Notes under the pieces: model-generated
Database searches by the model: none
The model's input: only the letters and a program-made list of their open reading frames with translations
What the model was told of the DNA's origin: nothing
DNA from: Periconia sp. R9002
Lineage: Eukaryota; Ascomycota; Dothideomycetes; Pleosporales; Periconiaceae
DNA length: 64,000 nucleotides
Assembly (NCBI GenBank): GCA_023627715.1
Contig: JAMAHW010000015.1
Coordinates: forward strand, 1-64,000
Direction: 5' to 3'
Made by a program: the position numbers and the translations under genes
In this document: piece after piece, positions 60,431 through 64,000 of the stretch
Layout: the number at the start of each line of letters is the position of its first letter
Position numbering within the stretch: position 1 is the first letter of the stretch

Positions 60431-61732
60431 TTAACTTGATGACGTAGGCGACACAACGGTTGTCAGACGCGTCTTGCTCTCTAACCGAGAAGTCCCAGTA
60501 ATTGGTCCGCCATTTCCGCCAGCAGTAATAGCATGATAATCACTTTGTGCAAATCTATCAAGGCTGTATATATTATTGTCCAGTATCGTGGTCCTCCCAC
60601 TGTGCGTAAAAATCCACTCACAGTCCTCAAATTTCTTATTTTGTACCGCAAGCTCATCAAGTGGAATTCCAATGGTGGGGGAATAACTTGCTTGGCAGAT
60701 GGTAGCCGTTGTTGGAGTGGCCAGTTCTTCCCCATAGTAAGCCTTCGCGTTAACTGTGAACAGATCTTGGACCAAGAAGTCGGGTTTATACGAGATAGTA
60801 CATCTTGTCGCACCATGAGGACTGGGTTTATGGCATTCTTTATACTGCGAGAAAATTGAGGATGAAGGTTGTGCGAAAGTCAGGGTAGCAACTTCACTCG
60901 AGATAGTGTAAATATCTGAAGCTACCCCACCGCCCGGTGTCGTAGCCATGCCTGCATATCTGTAGGCCGTGGCATTGTAGAATACATGATAGACATATGG
61001 GCTCGTGAATGTCAGACCAGACATTACGGCAGTGTTTGGGCGTCCAGAAATGGTGGCTGTGTTGGTTGGAACGGTGGCGTTTGGGTTGCAGAATGCATTT
61101 GAATTGGACGGGGTAGGCTTCCGCAAGCCGACTGCATTCAGGGCTTAGATCCTTGGCGACCGTGCAGGTGGGCGTAGGTAGTTGTAAAAGCTCGGTTGAC
61201 CAGGTGGGTGTGAGCCAGCTGCCTGTACCTTCTTGCACATATTCATTTGTCCAGGATGTGTATCCCGTGGATGTACATTGTGTTTTGCAGTCACTTGCGC
61301 GAGGATATCCATCACAAAGAGTGGTCAGCCCAGGGAAGTCCGTTGAACAACTCTCAAGAGAATATCCATAAGTATAGGTCGCAGTGGTCGGTGTTGGATA
61401 TGCAGTATATGTGTATACTTCCCCACTTCCTAATTGTTGGGCAAGAAAACTCCGAGTGATATCGAACGAGATGAGCGAGTCCCAACAATCCACAGCTGAT
61501 TTAGGGATGTCGGAGAATTCTGGAGGAAGAGGGATAGCACTTGCAATGGGAATGGGACCGTGAGTCGGTGCTGGTGTCACGGGAGGCGAGTACTGTGATG
61601 TCGAATCGCTGACAGTAGTCTCTTGAAACAATTACTATTACCACCAGTATTATAGGATGCGTACTTACGAGCAACAATAATTCTAAAAAGAGCGAAAATT
61701 GCGGTCCACTGATTTTTGCTTGCAGGATACAT
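60431..61732 (-). CDS. Secreted Thr/Tyr/Pro-rich protein, frame disrupted once
   Basis: Exon 1 61732-61669 (a signal-like MYPASKNQWTAIFALFRIIVA), a 47-nt intron, and exon 2 61621-60431 encode about 417 residues. The first part has a YTAYPTPTTATYTYG Tyr/Thr-rich stretch and Cys-containing modules (DCKTQCTSTGYTSW; CTVAKDLSPECSRL). The later part holds TSPYVYHVFYNATAYR followed by a long Thr/Ser-rich strand region. This arrangement is seen in uncharacterised fungal secreted proteins. The two halves are in different frames. The switch lies close to a run of four C's (plus-strand G's 61110-61113), one base too many and no intron possible. A homopolymer sequencing error is a serious alternative to real decay. 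Confidence 0.6.
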
Positions 61733-63316
61733 TATTGTTTAGAATGCCAAGTTTGAATTTGCGCTCAAGCGTGTCTAGTGACGTATCCGTCCTGACACTT
61801 ATATATCCCCATTTTCTCTGGGAGATTGCTAACGGATAGAATCTTGATCCAATGTACGGCGTACAATATATTTCTTTTCGTATTCCTACTGGATATAAAG
61901 TAATACGTGGACAATCGAATGCCAGCATGCATACTTATTTCCGAATCTAGTATAGCTCGACGAGTATGCATATTTAGAAGGCCGCGGAGCCGACGAACAT
62001 GGAACTCTATCCGCTTCTGTCCCAGGATAACTTTCGAGCTGCATAAATTCAATACTTTCGAGTGTTATTGCAGGCTCACAGAATCCTGGTCACACCATAT
62101 TCGAAGGACACCCTACTTAATTCGATACTTACCAGGAAGTACCCGTGCTAAATTCGCAAGGTTCTCATAACAAATGCTTGTCCGTTTCTCCTATGGAGCA
62201 TGAGCAGTAATCGGATTACAAAACTTTAGCACATAATTGATCTACATTCGTAGTTCATCATTGCTCTACAATATCTCTACATTTGTATTTACATAGACAT
62301 GCAATTTTAACCTTGCCCCCAGGGTGCTAGTTGCGAAGGCCTGAATTACTAGCTCTACTCCCGTGAGTTTCAATTCAGTACATCGATTTACTTTATTTAC
62401 TTTATATACTTTTCTAATCAGCTATTTAAATTCGTGGAAAAACTACTTATAGGAGCGAGAATAGTTAAGTATATTGGAGAACGAATAAAATAGTAAAAAA
62501 AGTTCGATACGCGAAGTTTCGCATAGAGGGTAATCTTCTGGGCCTGGTGCAGTGAGCCAGCTCACTTATTATCGTTTTCATGTGTTATAGGACCACCCCC
62601 TAACACTAAAAAAAATTAAAAGGTGTTAGAATTCCCTTATCTAGTAATAAGTGTGGTCTTTCGGCCGGAGTATTATATTATTATATACTCGTAGGCTAGT
62701 ATATTTACTAGTAAATCAATACTATAGATAACATTAAGATATATATATATATATATAGTCCTATTAGATATGTGTGGATTATTACCTATTTATCCCTAAT
62801 TAAGGTATTAAAAAAAGGCCATTTTCACTTTTTTGTAGGGTCGGGGGGTGGTCCTATAACACATGAAAGCCACCAATATATGCATATGTACCCAAGGTGT
62901 GACAATTTTGAACCAAAAATTCCTCAACACAGGTTCAATCGCCGAGGGGCTTTCTAGAAAACAACCATATTTCCGAGAAAAGCATCAGCAACTGTCCTCG
63001 CACGAAGTACAGCCCGCCACTTGGAATTAGTTTTGTTTCACAATATACCATACAAAACGGCACGCAAACCTTTGACGAGATACTGTAAGATTGTGATCAG
63101 AGACGCTATTTCTGAATTGCGGTGGAGTATCTGGAGGCGTGGCTATTTTAGAAAATATTCAGCCTCGTGATGCATTCTGGCCTGCGCAGATGGTACCCCG
63201 CACCTTGCGCCCCTTAGTCAGGTAGGGTGGCCGACTCGTCCTTTTCTAACCTTGCTGACCTATCTAAAATTCTGTTCCGCGCATTCAGCTACTCATCTAC
63301 TATCGAAACGTTGAAA
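61733..63316. other. Divergent intergenic region with MITE
   Basis: AT-rich from 62380 to 62870 with a (TA)n run around 62742-62757. Contains the inverted-repeat element listed separately. No coding signal. Confidence 0.5.
62576..62868. mobile_element. MITE-like element with 25-bp perfect terminal inverted repeats
   Basis: Left end 62576-62600 and right end 62844-62868 are exact inverted copies over 25 bp, starting TTTCATGTGTTATAGG. The inside (293 bp in all) is AT-rich, non-coding, with a hairpin CTAACAC/GTGTTAG next to the left end and a TA run. No transposase fits, so it is a non-autonomous DNA element. I cannot see a clear target-site duplication, so the superfamily stays open. Confidence 0.8.
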
Positions 63317-64000
63317 ATGAGCACCACGCGCTATGAAGCTTCTGGAACCACTTCAAACACAGTATACCAGCCCTTGGACATCAACAAGGACGAAATTCGC
63401 ATCCTAACACTCCACAGCGGTAGCAGGACTGCCGCGATAAGCTGTAGCCTAAAAGCAATTGGCTTACACGAGGCAAAGCATCGATACACCGCCCTATCAT
63501 ATAGATGGGGAGATGGCAATCATTGTTCACAGATCAGTGTAAACGGTCAGCCTTTCAGCGTAACTGTGAACCTTTATACTGCTCTTCAACACCTTCGTCG
63601 GGATGATGAGGACCGCGATTTGTGGATCGACCAAATCTGCATCAATCAAGATGATGCAAGTGAGAAGATGCATCAGATGGGCCGTCTCATGAAAGCCATA
63701 TATGTAGAACCCGATGAGGTTGTGATCTGGCTCGGCGAGTCCGATACAAATACGAGTATATTTGCGCATATGTTGTCGACTGGCAGTGCCACCCTCTCCG
63801 CCAAGTTGAATGAGGAGACAGAAAGTGAAGACTTTATTCATGAGCTTTGCATTATATACAACCTCATTCTTCACATATGCCAGAGAGAATGGTGGTCACG
63901 TGTATGGGTCGTGCAGGAGTGTGGGCTACCAGAGAAATCTCCAATTTTTCAGTGTGGGAAGTCCTCCTTTACCTTCACTCAGCTCAACGATACTATGAAG
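63317..64000 (+). CDS. HET-domain protein, truncated by the window end
   Basis: From ATG 63317 (MSTTRYEASGTTS) the frame is open to the last base, 228 codons. YTALSYRWGD lies at about residues 57-66. LWIDQICINQDD and the VVIWLGES motif follow, with WWSRVWVVQE at about residue 195. These are the three conserved blocks of the HET domain in the het-6/'Heterokaryon incompatibility protein 6, OR allele' group. The start is the first ATG of the frame and has AAAATGA around it. The C-terminal part continues beyond 64000. It is the third HET gene here, not a copy of either of the others. Confidence 0.93.
   Translation, partial: MSTTRYEASGTTSNTVYQPLDINKDEIRILTLHSGSRTAAISCSLKAIGLHEAKHRYTALSYRWGDGNHCSQISVNGQPFSVTVNLYTALQHLRRDDEDRDLWIDQICINQDDASEKMHQMGRLMKAIYVEPDEVVIWLGESDTNTSIFAHMLSTGSATLSAKLNEETESEDFIHELCIIYNLILHICQREWWSRVWVVQECGLPEKSPIFQCGKSSFTFTQLNDTMK

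Noticed and set aside
1..64000. tRNA, rRNA, CRISPR arrays
   Set aside because: I looked for T-loop signatures (GGTTCGAATC and variants), rRNA-like blocks and regularly spaced repeats and found none I could support; CRISPR is not expected in a fungus.

Overview
The window is nuclear DNA of a filamentous ascomycete (Pezizomycotina). The evidence is short introns (46-170 nt, GT-AG with CTRAC-like branch points), HET-domain genes, a highly reducing iterative polyketide synthase (HR-PKS), sedolisin and pepsin-type proteases, and an AT-rich block almost devoid of CpA/TpG, the signature of repeat-induced point mutation (RIP). I cannot place it in a class or genus from sequence alone. Coordinates of spliced genes were built by hand from reading-frame continuity and splice consensus.

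Layout. 1-6340: RIP-destroyed transposons, including two Ty3/gypsy chromodomain pol remnants and a long decayed minus-strand frame. 6435-6735: wrecked C-terminus of a drug-type MFS transporter at the edge of that block. 7515-9437: HET-domain gene. 9725-10325: remains of a PTR2 peptide transporter. 11511-20056: HR-PKS (KS-AT-DH-CMeT-ER-KR-ACP) on the minus strand. It is divergently paired, over a 257-bp promoter, with an FSH1/LovG-type serine hydrolase (20314-21040). These are followed by a 14-TM type efflux transporter (21301-23259) and a rhodopsin/PTH11-type membrane protein (23815-25384). The PKS, hydrolase and transporter form a compact polyketide cluster: the synthase has no release domain, the hydrolase is a good candidate for product release in trans, and the transporter for export. 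I see no pathway transcription factor or P450 within the window.

26022-28441: second HET gene (TOL-like). 29984-30353: small secreted eight-cysteine protein with a Kex2 site. 32587-33332: GNAT acetyltransferase. 34144-36159: APC amino-acid/GABA-type permease with two micro-exons and a probable GC-AG intron. 37286-38532: secreted protein with a jacalin-like head and an aerolysin-like pore-forming body. 39761-40846: extended SDR (3-beta-HSD type). 42180-44164: sedolisin protease. 45151-48201: 979-residue secreted Ser/Thr/Pro-rich protein with 13-residue repeats. 50050-51099: conserved-looking protein of unknown function. 51388-52311: ankyrin-repeat protein. 55037-56580: pepsin-like aspartic protease. 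57794-59881: disrupted gene of unknown function. 60431-61732: secreted Thr/Tyr-rich protein. 62576-62868: 293-bp MITE with perfect 25-bp terminal inverted repeats. 63317-64000: third HET gene, cut by the window end.

The gene content (transposon graveyard, a secondary-metabolite cluster, HET genes, secreted proteases, a lectin/pore-former, small secreted proteins, several broken genes) is that of a fast-evolving accessory region. Four otherwise good genes carry a one-base reading-frame disruption (PKS, PTH11-like, 57794 gene, 60431 gene). Either this region is decaying or the assembly has residual indels; reads or RNA would settle it.
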